64,000 bases of DNA from Ralstonia sp. A12 (GCF_000801955.1 NZ_JSZO01000020.1:62001-126000); one strand, 5' to 3'. Shown: positions 1 through 7,767, counted from the first letter of the stretch. Translations and numbers: made by a program. The notes: generated by a model not told the origin, from the letters alone.

Positions 1-1006
1 CATCGCGCGCCAGCACGCGCGCCAGTTCGGTCTTGCCGGTACCAGGCGCGCCGTAGAGCAGGATGTTCACGCCCACGGCACGCGTCTGCGAGGCGTTCTC
101 CAGCAAGGCACTCAGGTAGCGGGCATCGGTCTCGACATGCGGATAGTCGGATTGCGCCAGCGTGGTCGGCGGCGCAGGGCGCGTGAAGACGGCCATCATC
201 TCCGCCTCGCTCGCGTAGTCGCCCAGCAACACGTGCAGCAGGCGATCGGAGATGCGCATCAGGTCGCCCAGATCAGTGACGCTGTTCTCGGGCAGTGGCG
301 GCTCGATCAGGCCCAGCGTTTCCAGGCGCGAGCCGGGGCGCAGAGAAGCCGCCACGTCAGCGGTGCTCGCACCCGCCAGACCCGCCAGCAACTGGAACGC
401 CTCCTGGCTGTGCGCGACCTTGCAATCGACCATCACGGCGCGCAGGTCGCGCTTGTACTTCACCAGCGATGCAAACAGCAGCAGCGCGCGTTCATGCGGC
501 GGCAGGCCCAGCACGCGCGCCAGCATGTCAATGTTGCCGACCAACAGCACGCGCTCGCTGGAGAGCCGCTCGCCCAGCGCATCACACGATGCACCGAACA
601 CGGTGAACATGTCCTTGGCGTGGTGTTTGACGTACTCGTCGAGGTAGTAGAACAGCGAGCTTTCATCAAACGCGCTGCTCCACTGGCCGTGGCGATCCAT
701 GAACGTGGGCAGATCCAGCTTGCCGACGGCGCGCCAGCCCGGCATGTCGGCGCATCGCGCAGCCAGAAAACGCTGCAGGCGCTGGATGACCGTCACGGGC
801 CAGATCAGCTCGGGCGCGCAGACGGTAAGGATGTCGTTGATGTTGGTACGCAGATTGAAGCGCAGGCCCATCGCACAGACGGTGCGCAACGCAAATTGCG
901 CGCACATGGAGTCCAGCGACGACAACAGCGATTGAGGCTGCCTGCCGCCTGTGGGGACGAACGTACCATCGTCGGCGTCGTCCAGGCTGAGGTTGGCATC
1001 ATCCAT
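1..1006 (-). CDS. AAA family ATPase (3' end outside window)
   Basis: The reading frame starts at the ATG complementary to 1004-1006 and runs off the left edge, so only about the first 335 residues are seen. A Walker A loop, GAPGTGKT preceded by NILLY, lies near residue 319 and is the signature of AAA+ ATPases. The roughly 300 residues before it have no recognised catalytic motif and probably form an adaptor or substrate domain, as in AAA proteins with long N-terminal extensions. The Walker B and sensor motifs would lie beyond the edge. It is divergent from the tonB group. Substrate and role cannot be told from the visible part. Confidence 0.8.
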   Translation of the reverse strand, partial: MDDANLSLDDADDGTFVPTGGRQPQSLLSSLDSMCAQFALRTVCAMGLRFNLRTNINDILTVCAPELIWPVTVIQRLQRFLAARCADMPGWRAVGKLDLPTFMDRHGQWSSAFDESSLFYYLDEYVKHHAKDMFTVFGASCDALGERLSSERVLLVGNIDMLARVLGLPPHERALLLFASLVKYKRDLRAVMVDCKVAHSQEAFQLLAGLAGASTADVAASLRPGSRLETLGLIEPPLPENSVTDLGDLMRISDRLLHVLLGDYASEAEMMAVFTRPAPPTTLAQSDYPHVETDARYLSALLENASQTRAVGVNILLYGAPGTGKTELARVLARD

Positions 1007-1359
1007 GGTCGCCCCCTATTCACCGCTTCCCCGTTCACGGTTGGCCGGCCGGTCACCGTGTTTGAATGCTTTTCATCCTAGCGTGTTTGCGCTTACTGCG
1101 TACCCGGGTCGACCCCCATGTCCGCAAGTTGCGAGCCCGTGAAACCCAAACGGCCAAAGCGCCTGGGCAGACAGTTCTCCGCTATCCGTCATCTGGATGT
1201 GCAGCCCACCCCACGAAAGACGTGGAAAGAATCAGGGGATTCTTCGCAAATAGGAATCATTATCGTTTATACTTTTTCCTATTGCTGCAATAGGCTGAAA
1301 CAAAGTCGCACCCCGACTGTCGCAACACTGTTGCATGTTGCGGGCCTAAAATACCTGTC
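1007..1359. other. Divergent intergenic region between AAA ATPase and tonB group
   Basis: This 353-bp stretch must hold the leftward promoter of the AAA ATPase and the rightward promoter of the tonB group. A Fur-box-like site and a -10 hexamer are visible near 1246-1273 and are listed separately. The remaining part, about 1010-1240, shows no convincing coding frame by codon use and no strong hairpin. Confidence 0.5.
1246..1273 (+). promoter_or_regulatory. Fur-box-like operator with overlapping promoter of the tonB group
   Basis: Positions 1246-1264 match the 19-bp Fur consensus GATAATGATAATCATTATC at 14 of 19 positions; the right half ATCATTATC is perfect. A -10-like TATACT follows at 1268-1273, so a bound repressor would cover the promoter. 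TonB-ExbB-ExbD genes are commonly repressed by Fur-Fe(II), which fits. The -35 region is weak (TTCGCA at 1243-1248, 19 bp upstream). Confidence 0.6.
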
Positions 1360-1464
1360 ATGCCGACGGCGACCCCGCCGGCACCAACGCTAGGCGCCAT
1401 GGAACTGCTCCTGAGTCTGCTCATTAGCATCGGAGTTTCACTCATCGTCTTCGGCAAACGCTGA
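1360..1464 (+). CDS. Predicted small hydrophobic protein upstream of tonB
   Basis: A 34-codon frame starts at ATG 1360. An alternative in-frame ATG at 1399 gives a 21-residue peptide. The C-terminal 21 residues are a single membrane-spanning stretch (MELLLSLLISIGVSLIVF) ending in a positive GKR, as in small single-pass membrane proteins. The start at 1399 has a weak purine stretch (TAGG) about 8 bases upstream; the start at 1360 has none. It lies downstream of the Fur-box promoter and 73 bp before tonB, so it would be co-transcribed with the TonB system. I do not recognise a family. It could also be untranslated leader. Confidence 0.4.
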   Translation: MPTATPPAPTLGAMELLLSLLISIGVSLIVFGKR

Positions 1465-1537
1465 AGCCGAGTCTGTTTGATCCACCCTCCACCGCCGCGT
1501 CGCCATATTTTTTTCCGCTCTCGATTCCCGGTCGTTG

Positions 1538-2194
1538 ATGATTCACCCTCGTACTCTCAAGATTCTGGTGGTCGTGCTGTTGCTGCACGCGGGCGTGCTG
1601 ATGCTGATTCAGCTTGGCCTGATCCAGTCGCCACTGAGCAAGGAGGAGCCGCCTGAACTGCAGGTCAACCTCATCCCCGCCACGCCGGAACCCATCAAGC
1701 AGCCGGAGCCGCCCAAGCAGCAGCCGGTCAAGCAAGAGGCGCCCAAGCAGGTGAACATCGTCAAGCCGGTGCCGCAACCCAAGCCGACCCCGATGCCGAC
1801 GCCCACCCTGCCGCCGTCGGACAACGCGCCCGTAGCGCCCGCCACACCGCCTGCGCCGCCGGCGCCGCCTGCTGAACCTGCACCCGCGCCAGCCGCAGCA
1901 CCGAGCGGCCCGATCAGCGTCGGCATCAACGACATCCAGTGCAGCGATCCGCAGCCGGCATATCCGTCGATGTCGCAAAAGATGGGTGAGGAAGGCCGCG
2001 CCATGGTCAAGCTCTCCATCGGCACTGCGGGTGAGGTCACCAATGTGGCGGTCACGTCGTCTTCCGGCTCACCGCGCCTGGACCGTGCCGCCACCGAGGC
2101 TGCCCGCTCCATCAAGTGCACCCCGTACAAGCAAAACGGCCATGCCGTGCCCGTCGTGGCAAGCAAGCCGTATGTCTTCAAGCTCGATAATTAA
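1538..2194 (+). CDS. tonB: TonB-family energy transducer
   Basis: The 218-residue protein couples the proton motive force of the ExbB-ExbD complex to outer-membrane receptors. An N-terminal membrane anchor spans about residues 7-27. A periplasmic linker rich in Pro, Lys and Gln follows (about 45-125), and a C-terminal TonB domain occupies about 130-218. The latter has the expected PAYP start, G-E-V turn, SSG-xx-LD-xAA core and a KPYVFKL end. The ATG at 1538 was chosen over the adjacent TTG at 1535; no strong Shine-Dalgarno is seen. exbB follows after 33 bp and exbD after that, an arrangement typical of a tonB-exbB-exbD operon. The Fur-like site upstream suggests iron repression. Confidence 0.9.
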   Translation: MIHPRTLKILVVVLLLHAGVLMLIQLGLIQSPLSKEEPPELQVNLIPATPEPIKQPEPPKQQPVKQEAPKQVNIVKPVPQPKPTPMPTPTLPPSDNAPVAPATPPAPPAPPAEPAPAPAAAPSGPISVGINDIQCSDPQPAYPSMSQKMGEEGRAMVKLSIGTAGEVTNVAVTSSSGSPRLDRAATEAARSIKCTPYKQNGHAVPVVASKPYVFKLDN

Positions 2195-2227
2195 TCCGAT
2201 CCGTCTCTCGTAATCAGGAAACCCATC

Positions 2228-2956
2228 ATGCAGGAACTCGGTCTTTCCCATCTCTGGACACAAGGCGATATCGTCGCGCGCGGCACGGCCATTCTGCTGC
2301 TGATCATGTCGCTCGCTTCGTGGATCGTCATCCTCACCAAGGCGTGGGACATCGTGCGCCTGAAGGCGATGGCGCAGGGCGCTGAAAAGCGCTTCTGGCA
2401 CTCCGACGACTTTGACCACGCCATGCAGACGCTCGGGAGCCCCAAGGACAACCCGTTCTACGCGCTCGCGCAAACCGGCCGCGAAGCGGCGCAGCACCAT
2501 CGCGCCAGCCAGCCGCAGTTGCACGACGTGATGGACATCTCCGACTGGCTCACGCGTTCGCTCAAGAGCGCCATCGATGAGTCGGTTGGCCAGATGCAAT
2601 CGGGCCTGGCCGTGCTAGCCTCGGTGGGCTCGACGGCACCGTTCGTCGGCCTGTTCGGTACGGTGTGGGGCATCTATCACGCGCTGCTGGGCATTGGCGC
2701 ATCGGGCGTGCCGACCATCGACAAGGTGGCCGGCCCGGTGGGCGAATCGCTCATCATGACGGCCTTCGGCCTGGCTGTGGCCATTCCGGCCGTGCTGGGC
2801 TACAACGCGCTCACACGCGGCAACAAGTCCATCATCGCCAAGCTCAACCGCTTCGCGCATGACTTGCACGCCTACTTCGTCACCGGCGCGCGCCTGCGCC
2901 CTGGCAGCCAGCGTGACGACGCCTCGGTGCGCCTGGCTTCGGTCAAGCAGCAGTAA
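2228..2956 (+). CDS. exbB: ExbB/MotA/TolQ-family proton channel subunit
   Basis: The 242-residue inner-membrane protein forms the pentameric channel that, with ExbD, energises TonB. Three membrane segments are seen: about residues 18-38, 126-150 and 166-187. The second carries the conserved stretch STAPFVGLFGTVWGI of the ExbB/TolQ family. The large cytoplasmic loop between the first two segments is present. The start has a good AGGAA site upstream. It could be called TolQ from sequence alone, but the TonB neighbour and the absence of tolA/tolB/pal make ExbB the better name. Confidence 0.93.
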   Translation: MQELGLSHLWTQGDIVARGTAILLLIMSLASWIVILTKAWDIVRLKAMAQGAEKRFWHSDDFDHAMQTLGSPKDNPFYALAQTGREAAQHHRASQPQLHDVMDISDWLTRSLKSAIDESVGQMQSGLAVLASVGSTAPFVGLFGTVWGIYHALLGIGASGVPTIDKVAGPVGESLIMTAFGLAVAIPAVLGYNALTRGNKSIIAKLNRFAHDLHAYFVTGARLRPGSQRDDASVRLASVKQQ

Positions 2957-2978
2957 TTCAGCCGATTCAGGAGTCCCC

Positions 2979-3395
2979 ATGGCCTTCGGTACCTTCGACA
3001 ACGATGACGAGGTGATGAACGAGATCAACATGACGCCGCTGGTCGACGTCATGCTGGTGCTGCTCATCATCTTCATCATCACCATTCCCGTGATCAACCA
3101 CGCGGTGAAGATCGACCTGCCACGCGCATCGAACAAACCCGACGACGCCAAGCCGCAAAGCGTGAACGTCGAGATCAACGCGCAAGGTCAGGCATTCTGG
3201 AACAACCAGCCAGTGGATGAAACCACGCTGGCCGCCAACATTGCGCAGGCCGCGCAGCAGCAGCCGCAGCCGGAGATGCACCTGCGCGCAGACCGCAACG
3301 TCCGCTACGAGCGCGTGGCCCAGGTGATGGCCGCCATCCAGCGCGGTGGCCTGGCGCGCATCGGCTTCGTGACAGAGCCGGAGCGTAGCAACTAG
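2979..3395 (+). CDS. exbD: ExbD/TolR-family protein
   Basis: The 138-residue protein is the ExbD partner in the TonB energising complex. A single membrane helix spans about residues 21-42 and carries the conserved Asp23 (TPLVDVMLVLLIIF), which corresponds to the proton-path aspartate of ExbD/TolR. The rest is a periplasmic domain. The start at 2979 has AGGAG 6 bases upstream; a longer frame starting at 2859 overlaps exbB and is rejected. The gene is the last of the tonB-exbB-exbD unit and is followed by a strong terminator. Confidence 0.93.
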   Translation: MAFGTFDNDDEVMNEINMTPLVDVMLVLLIIFIITIPVINHAVKIDLPRASNKPDDAKPQSVNVEINAQGQAFWNNQPVDETTLAANIAQAAQQQPQPEMHLRADRNVRYERVAQVMAAIQRGGLARIGFVTEPERSN

Positions 3396-3428
3396 GGCTG
3401 TCACACAACGTACCGCTTGATCGCCTTG

Positions 3429-3455
3429 AACCCCCGTCTTCGCACGGGGGTTTGT
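3429..3455 (+). terminator. Rho-independent terminator after exbD
   Basis: A stem AACCCCCGT / ACGGGGGTT at 3429-3452 with a 6-base loop (cttcgc) is followed by a short T-rich tail. It closes the tonB-exbB-exbD operon before betT. Confidence 0.8.
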
Positions 3456-3535
3456 CATTTCTGTCGCCGCCTATTTGCAATGGGGCGACGCTGGCGGTAC
3501 TTTTGCGTCCATCCCCGCATTCAGAAGGATCCTGC

Positions 3536-5554
3536 ATGACCAGTCCTCAAGCCGTTTCCGACATCGCGCCGCCGCGCACCACCCTCGTGCCGCAGGTCGT
3601 TGTGCCGTCGCTGATCGTCTTGGTCTTGCTGCTCGTGCTGTGTACGGTGCAGCCCGAATTGGCCGACCGCGCTTTCGGCGTCGCCCAACGCTGGGTCACG
3701 GGGCACTTCGACTGGTTCTACATGCTGGCGGTCACCGGCTTCCTGGTGTTCCTCATCATCGTGGCGGCCAGCCGGTTCGGCGACATCCGCCTGGGGCCGG
3801 ATGAGGCCGAACCCGAGTTCAGCTTCGTCTCCTGGACGGCCATGTTGTTTGCTGCCGGCATGGGCATCGGCCTGATGTACTTCGGCGTGGGCGAGCCGAT
3901 GCAGCACTACCTGCAACCGCCGACTGCGGCACCGCAAACGGCCCTCGCAGCGCGCGAGGCGATGCTCACCACGTTCTTCCACTGGGGCCTGCATGCGTGG
4001 GCCATCTACGGCGTGATGGGCCTGGCGCTGGCCTACTTCGCCTTCCGCTACAACTTGCCGCTCACCATGCGCTCGGGCCTGTACCCCATCTTGCGTGAGC
4101 GCATCAATGGCGTGCTCGGCCACGGCGTCGATGCCTTCGCGCTGATCGGCACGATTGCAGGTATTGCGACCACCCTGGGTTACGGCGTGCTGCAACTCAG
4201 CGCGGGTCTGCATCAGGTGGGCGGCTGGCAGACCGATTCCGATACCTTCCGCGTCGTGCTGATCTGCGCAGTGGTCGTCCTGGCTGGCGCGTCGGCGGCA
4301 TCGGGCCTCGGCAACGGCGTGCGCCGGCTCTCCGAGCTGAACCTCACGCTGGCCTTCCTGCTGCTGGCCTTCGTCATCATCGCGGGCCCAACGGTGTTTG
4401 TGCTGCAAGCCTTCAGCGAGAACATCGGCAACTACCTGTCGAACCTCGTCGGCCTGTCGTTCCGCACCTTTGCCTACACCCCCGCCAGTTCGGCGGATTG
4501 GTTCGGCGGCTGGACCATCCAGTACTGGGCATGGTGGGTGTCGTGGTCGCCGTTCGTGGGGATGTTCATTGCGCGCATTTCACGTGGGCGCACGGTGCGG
4601 CAGTTCGTCATCGGCGTGCTGATCGTACCGACGCTGTTCAACCTGCTATGGATGACGGCCTTCGGCAACAGTGCCATCTGGCTGGACACGCACCAGGCCG
4701 CGGGCGACCTTGCTCGCACCGCCAGCAATGTCGATGCCCTGCTCTTCCACTTCTTCGATTACTTCCCCGGCACCACGGCGCTGTCGTGGCTGGCCATCGT
4801 GCTGATCGCTGTGTTCTTCGTCACCTCGGCCGATTCCGGCGCGTTCGTAATCGACACGATCGCCTCGCGCGGTGCGGCGCGCTCGCCGGTGTGGCAGCGG
4901 CTATTCTGGGCAGTGGTGCTGGGCGCCACGGCGGCCATCCTGATGCTGGCCGGTGGGCTGAAGGCCTTGCAAGCGATGACGCTGGTCGCCGCCCTACCAG
5001 TCGCAATCATCATGGCGCTGCTCTGCTACGGCCTGTGGCGCGGCATGTCGGCCGACCGCGCGCACTACTCGCGCGAGCTGGCTCCCGCCACGTCGTTCTG
5101 GAGCGGCCAGCGCTGGCGCCAGCGCCTTGCCCAGATGGTGAACCCGTCCACCGAGGCCGACGTGCGCGCATTCCTCGCCACGCATGTGCGGCCCGCCATG
5201 AACGACGTGGTGACCGAATTGAGCCGACGCGGCATCGAAGCACACGTGCTCGAAACCGAAGACAGCGTGCGCCTGGTCATCCCCGACCCGTCAGACCGCG
5301 ATTTCGTCTACGGCGTGCGCAGTGCAAGCAAACCGCTGCCGGTCGCAACGCCAAGCCAGGCCGCGGCACCGGAGCATGCCCTCACCCACGAGCCGGTCAC
5401 CTTCTTCGAGGACGGCCGCGAGGGCTACGACATCGAGTACCTGCGCGGCGAAGAGATCATCGTCGACATCCTGCGCCACTACGAGCGCTATCGGACCCAA
5501 CGCACCGACGAACGCACGAGCCTGCTGCGCGAGGCGCCGGGACACACCACCTGA
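3536..5554 (+). CDS. betT: BCCT-family choline transporter BetT
   Basis: The 672-residue protein matches the BCCT family, the Na+- or H+-coupled transporters of choline and betaine, and most closely BetT. It has about twelve hydrophobic segments up to residue 510. Family signatures are visible: FAAGMGIGLMYFGVGEP near residue 105, and the aromatic substrate-site stretch QYWAWWVSWSPFVGMFIARISRGR near residue 330. A C-terminal cytoplasmic domain of about 150 residues ends in LLREAPGH, as in enterobacterial BetT. That long tail is associated with osmosensing. The start at 3536 follows GAAGGATCCTGC. No betA/betB or betI is adjacent, so choline oxidation must be encoded elsewhere. Confidence 0.9.
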   Translation: MTSPQAVSDIAPPRTTLVPQVVVPSLIVLVLLLVLCTVQPELADRAFGVAQRWVTGHFDWFYMLAVTGFLVFLIIVAASRFGDIRLGPDEAEPEFSFVSWTAMLFAAGMGIGLMYFGVGEPMQHYLQPPTAAPQTALAAREAMLTTFFHWGLHAWAIYGVMGLALAYFAFRYNLPLTMRSGLYPILRERINGVLGHGVDAFALIGTIAGIATTLGYGVLQLSAGLHQVGGWQTDSDTFRVVLICAVVVLAGASAASGLGNGVRRLSELNLTLAFLLLAFVIIAGPTVFVLQAFSENIGNYLSNLVGLSFRTFAYTPASSADWFGGWTIQYWAWWVSWSPFVGMFIARISRGRTVRQFVIGVLIVPTLFNLLWMTAFGNSAIWLDTHQAAGDLARTASNVDALLFHFFDYFPGTTALSWLAIVLIAVFFVTSADSGAFVIDTIASRGAARSPVWQRLFWAVVLGATAAILMLAGGLKALQAMTLVAALPVAIIMALLCYGLWRGMSADRAHYSRELAPATSFWSGQRWRQRLAQMVNPSTEADVRAFLATHVRPAMNDVVTELSRRGIEAHVLETEDSVRLVIPDPSDRDFVYGVRSASKPLPVATPSQAAAPEHALTHEPVTFFEDGREGYDIEYLRGEEIIVDILRHYERYRTQRTDERTSLLREAPGHTT

Positions 5555-5559
5555 TGCAC

Positions 5560-5586
5560 AACCGGGCCACGCGCCCGGTTTCCTTT
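5560..5586 (+). terminator. Terminator after betT
   Basis: An 8-bp stem AACCGGGC (5560-5567) / GCCCGGTT (5573-5580) with a 5-base loop is followed by TCCTTTT. It is located 6 bases after the betT stop. Confidence 0.7.
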
Positions 5587-5628
5587 TGGGGCCGGCGGGC
5601 AGCCATCAGCACATCGTCAGATGCCACT

Positions 5629-5647
5629 TGTAATGATAACGATTCTC
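5629..5647 (+). promoter_or_regulatory. Fur box upstream of hemP
   Basis: TAATGATAACGATTCTC matches the 19-bp Fur consensus at 14 of 19 positions and sits about 70 bp before the hemP start. hemP genes are typically Fur-repressed, so the position is as expected. Confidence 0.75.
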
Positions 5648-5717
5648 ATTTAGACTGCTTGGCATTCGCTGGAATCCCTTGCCAGTCAACGCTTTTCCGC
5701 CAGCCAGGACCCTCGCC

Positions 5718-5987
5718 ATGAACGCTGCCGAACACCAAGATGCAGGACGCACCGTGACCCGCCGTCGCCACGTCATCGTGGCGCGCCAACGCCCGGCCGG
5801 CTTCGACGCTGCACCGGCTACCGCGCCTGCCGCGGCACAAACCGCGGAAGCCAGCACCATCGGCGATACGCGTGTCATGAGCTCCGAACAATTGTTTGCC
5901 GGCCAGAGCGCCGTCGCCATCCGCCACAACGGCGCGATCTACACATTGCGCGTGACGCGCTTCGGCAAACTGATCCTGACTAAGTAA
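5718..5987 (+). CDS. hemP: Hemin uptake protein HemP
   Basis: The 89-residue protein ends in the characteristic HemP signature at about residues 55-89: SSEQLFAGQSAVAIRHNG followed by YTLRVTRFGKLILTK. HemP/HmuP proteins are small and linked to heme uptake; in alpha- and betaproteobacteria they activate the heme receptor gene. The first 50 residues are basic and Ala-rich and not conserved. The ATG at 5718 has AGGA upstream; a longer frame from 5679 is possible. A TonB-dependent heme receptor usually follows hemP; here none does. The TonB-ExbB-ExbD genes lie 2.3 kb upstream and a heme-binding GlcG/HbpS-like gene lies downstream. Confidence 0.88.
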   Translation: MNAAEHQDAGRTVTRRRHVIVARQRPAGFDAAPATAPAAAQTAEASTIGDTRVMSSEQLFAGQSAVAIRHNGAIYTLRVTRFGKLILTK

Positions 5988-6136
5988 CACGCAGCACGTA
6001 CTGACTTTTGTGGGGACGTCTCTCTCAGGAGACATTCGGCAGTAGCCAGCCATCGTCACTTCGCGTTGGTAGACATCAGACCCGTCTGCCGGACGACCGC
6101 CAGCCAAGCCGTTCTTTCCCATCCATCTGCGCTCAA

Positions 6137-6166
6137 AGAAAAAGGGCGCGACCTGCGCCGCGCCCT
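6137..6166 (-). terminator. Terminator after the GlcG/HbpS-like gene
   Basis: Read on the minus strand, stem CGCGCCC/GGGCGCG (6145-6151 with 6160-6166) is followed by TTTTTCTTTG. It ends the minus-strand gene at 6217-6630. Confidence 0.75.
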
Positions 6167-6216
6167 TCCCCTTCGATTCGCCTGAACTCACTTCAGGCGA
6201 TCTGCATATCAACGGA

Positions 6217-6630
6217 TCAGCAGATCACGTGCACGGCGGCAATGCCTGCCTTGGCGATCTGCACGTCTTCCGACGACTTCACACCCGACACACCCACCGC
6301 ACCGGCGCACACGCCTTCCACCAGCACCGGCACGCCGCCTTCGAGCATGCCTTGCAGATGCGGCGCCGACAGGAACGAAATGCGGCCGTTGTTGATGATG
6401 TCTTCATAGATCTTCGATTCACGGCGGCCCAGCGCGGCCGTACGAGCCTTCTCCGGCGCGATGTACGACGAGATGGTAGCGCAGCCGTCCATGCGGCGCA
6501 GGCCCATCAGGTGGCCGCCATCGTCAACCACGGCAATCGTCACGGCCCATTGGTGCGCGCGTGCTTCCTTCTCGGCGGCATCCAGGATCTTGGTGACATC
6601 ATCCTGGCACAGGCAGGGCTTGGTTTTCAT
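6217..6630 (-). CDS. GlcG/HbpS family heme-binding protein
   Basis: The 137-residue protein belongs to the GlcG/HbpS (DUF336) fold. Typical elements are AVVDDGGHLMGLRRMDG near residue 35, the KARTAALGRRES stretch near 62, and the GGVPVLVEGVCAGAVGVSG end region near 100. HbpS homologues bind heme or sense redox stress; others are encoded with glycolate oxidase. No glc genes are near. The HemP gene on the other side of the intergenic region makes a heme-related role somewhat more likely. The start at 6630 is chosen because AAGGAGAACGAGTC precedes it. No signal peptide is seen, so it is probably cytoplasmic. Confidence 0.85.
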   Translation of the reverse strand: MKTKPCLCQDDVTKILDAAEKEARAHQWAVTIAVVDDGGHLMGLRRMDGCATISSYIAPEKARTAALGRRESKIYEDIINNGRISFLSAPHLQGMLEGGVPVLVEGVCAGAVGVSGVKSSEDVQIAKAGIAAVHVIC

Positions 6631-6858
6631 GACTCGTTCTCCTTGGTTGTGGTGATGCAAGTGTGCGATGGCTGCATGAAGCTCGCATAGGGCGAAAGTA
6701 TGCCACTGGCCTGCGTCGCAGCTATAGCGCGATCCTGACTACCTGACGCAAATGAGCCGATACATCTTGTGTTTCCAGTATCGTCACGCGTGCGCCGCGC
6801 GCCAGTTCTTCTTACCGACCTTAGCACGCGATGCGCGCACGGAAGATGTACAAAGAAA

Positions 6859-6881
6859 AAGCCCGGGAATAGCCCGGGCTT
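6859..6881 (-). terminator. Terminator after the DPYTDG repeat gene
   Basis: A perfect 9-bp stem AAGCCCGGG (6859-6867) / CCCGGGCTT (6873-6881) with a 5-base loop is followed on the minus strand by TTTCTTTG. Confidence 0.8.
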
Positions 6882-6916
6882 GATGTTGCGATGCGACAGA
6901 ACAGCACGCCGTCGCG

Positions 6917-7180
6917 TTACGGTTGGCGACTGTGATCGCGATCGCTGCACGCGCCGTCGGTATACGGATCGCGTTGGCCTGTGCGGCCGCCATCCGTGTA
7001 TGGATCGGCGCGCCCCATCTTGGCCCCGTCGGTGTATGGATCCGCGCGGCTAATCTTATGGACAGACTGATGGGGCTCGATCGAGCCGGCGTGCGCCACT
7101 CCCGCGCCGAGCACGAACGCCAGACTGCCAGCGGCCGCCGCGAGGGTGCGCACAGCAAAGCGTTGCGTTGTGACTTGCAT
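6917..7180 (-). CDS. Small exported protein with three DPYTDG repeats
   Basis: The 87-residue product has a clear Sec signal peptide: basic start, hydrophobic LAAAAGSLAFVLGAGVAHA, cleavage near residue 32. The mature part is about 55 residues and contains three tandem copies of a 12-residue unit centred on DPYTDG (about residues 45-80), each beginning R-A/R-DPYTDG. The acidic, Asp/Tyr-rich repeats could bind cations, but this is only a guess; no named family is recognised. The start at 7180 was chosen because it begins the signal peptide; the longer frame upstream is not needed. It has its own terminator. Confidence 0.8.
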   Translation of the reverse strand: MQVTTQRFAVRTLAAAAGSLAFVLGAGVAHAGSIEPHQSVHKISRADPYTDGAKMGRADPYTDGGRTGQRDPYTDGACSDRDHSRQP

Positions 7181-7408
7181 GGAAACACCTTCGGTCAGTG
7201 CACTGCAAAACATGACGCGCGCCTGTACTGGCGCACGTATCCGCGCGCGTTTCATGCGGATGTCATATCGACCGGGCAAACGTCGCTCGCGTTCTGTACC
7301 GCGCCGCTTTGTCGCGCAAGCGCCTCTGCAACATCTGCCCGTTCTACAGGGGTCGCAAACGCTGTGCCGTACAGCGTCCTATTTGCACACTGCGCGCAGG
7401 CAAAGAAA

Positions 7409-7428
7409 AAGGCTCCCGAAGGAGCCTT
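7409..7428 (-). terminator. Terminator after the Pro/Tyr-rich protein gene
   Basis: An 8-bp stem AAGGCTCC (7409-7416) / GGAGCCTT (7421-7428) with tetraloop is followed on the minus strand by TTTCTTTG. Confidence 0.8.
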
Positions 7429-7446
7429 CTCTGCGCGATGTGCGGC

Positions 7447-7767
7447 TTAGCGCCAGCGACGCCAGTGGTAGCCGTCATAGTAGCGATAGCGCGGGCCCCA
7501 GCGGTACCAGCCCGGGCCCACCACGACAGGCGGCGGACCGTAGTACACGGGTGCCGGAGGTCCGTAGTAGACCGGAGCCGGCGGCGGGTAGTACGCCGGC
7601 GGCGGGGGCGGGTAATAGACGGGAGCCGGCGCCACATACACGGGCGCAACCGGCACACCAATCCCAATGCCGACGCTTACGTGCGCCGACGCCATTTGCG
7701 GCACCGCCAGCACGGCCAGTGCGGCTGCACCTGCCATCAACAGCCCATTGCGTCGAATCATGTTCAT
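7447..7767 (-). CDS. Exported Pro/Tyr-rich repeat protein
   Basis: The 106-residue protein has a signal peptide (LLMAGAAALAVLAVPQMASA, cleavage near residue 28). The mature chain is almost wholly repeats of the type PVYYxPPxP and YYGPP (about residues 45-85) and ends in an aromatic, basic tail WYRWGPRYRYYDGYHWRRWR. Such short YXXPP-rich exported proteins are common in Burkholderiaceae, with no established function; a surface or cell-wall role is possible. The ATG at 7767 was chosen over the GTG at 7770. It has its own terminator and is monocistronic. Confidence 0.82.
   Translation of the reverse strand: MNMIRRNGLLMAGAAALAVLAVPQMASAHVSVGIGIGVPVAPVYVAPAPVYYPPPPPAYYPPPAPVYYGPPAPVYYGPPPVVVGPGWYRWGPRYRYYDGYHWRRWR

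Noticed and set aside
1535-1537. TTG start for tonB
   Set aside because: An ATG follows immediately in frame at 1538 and starts the same membrane anchor; TTG adds nothing.
5988-6216. Further gene after hemP (small plus-strand frame near 6008-6409)
   Set aside because: It overlaps the GlcG/HbpS-like gene on the other strand, has no ribosome site and poor codon use.
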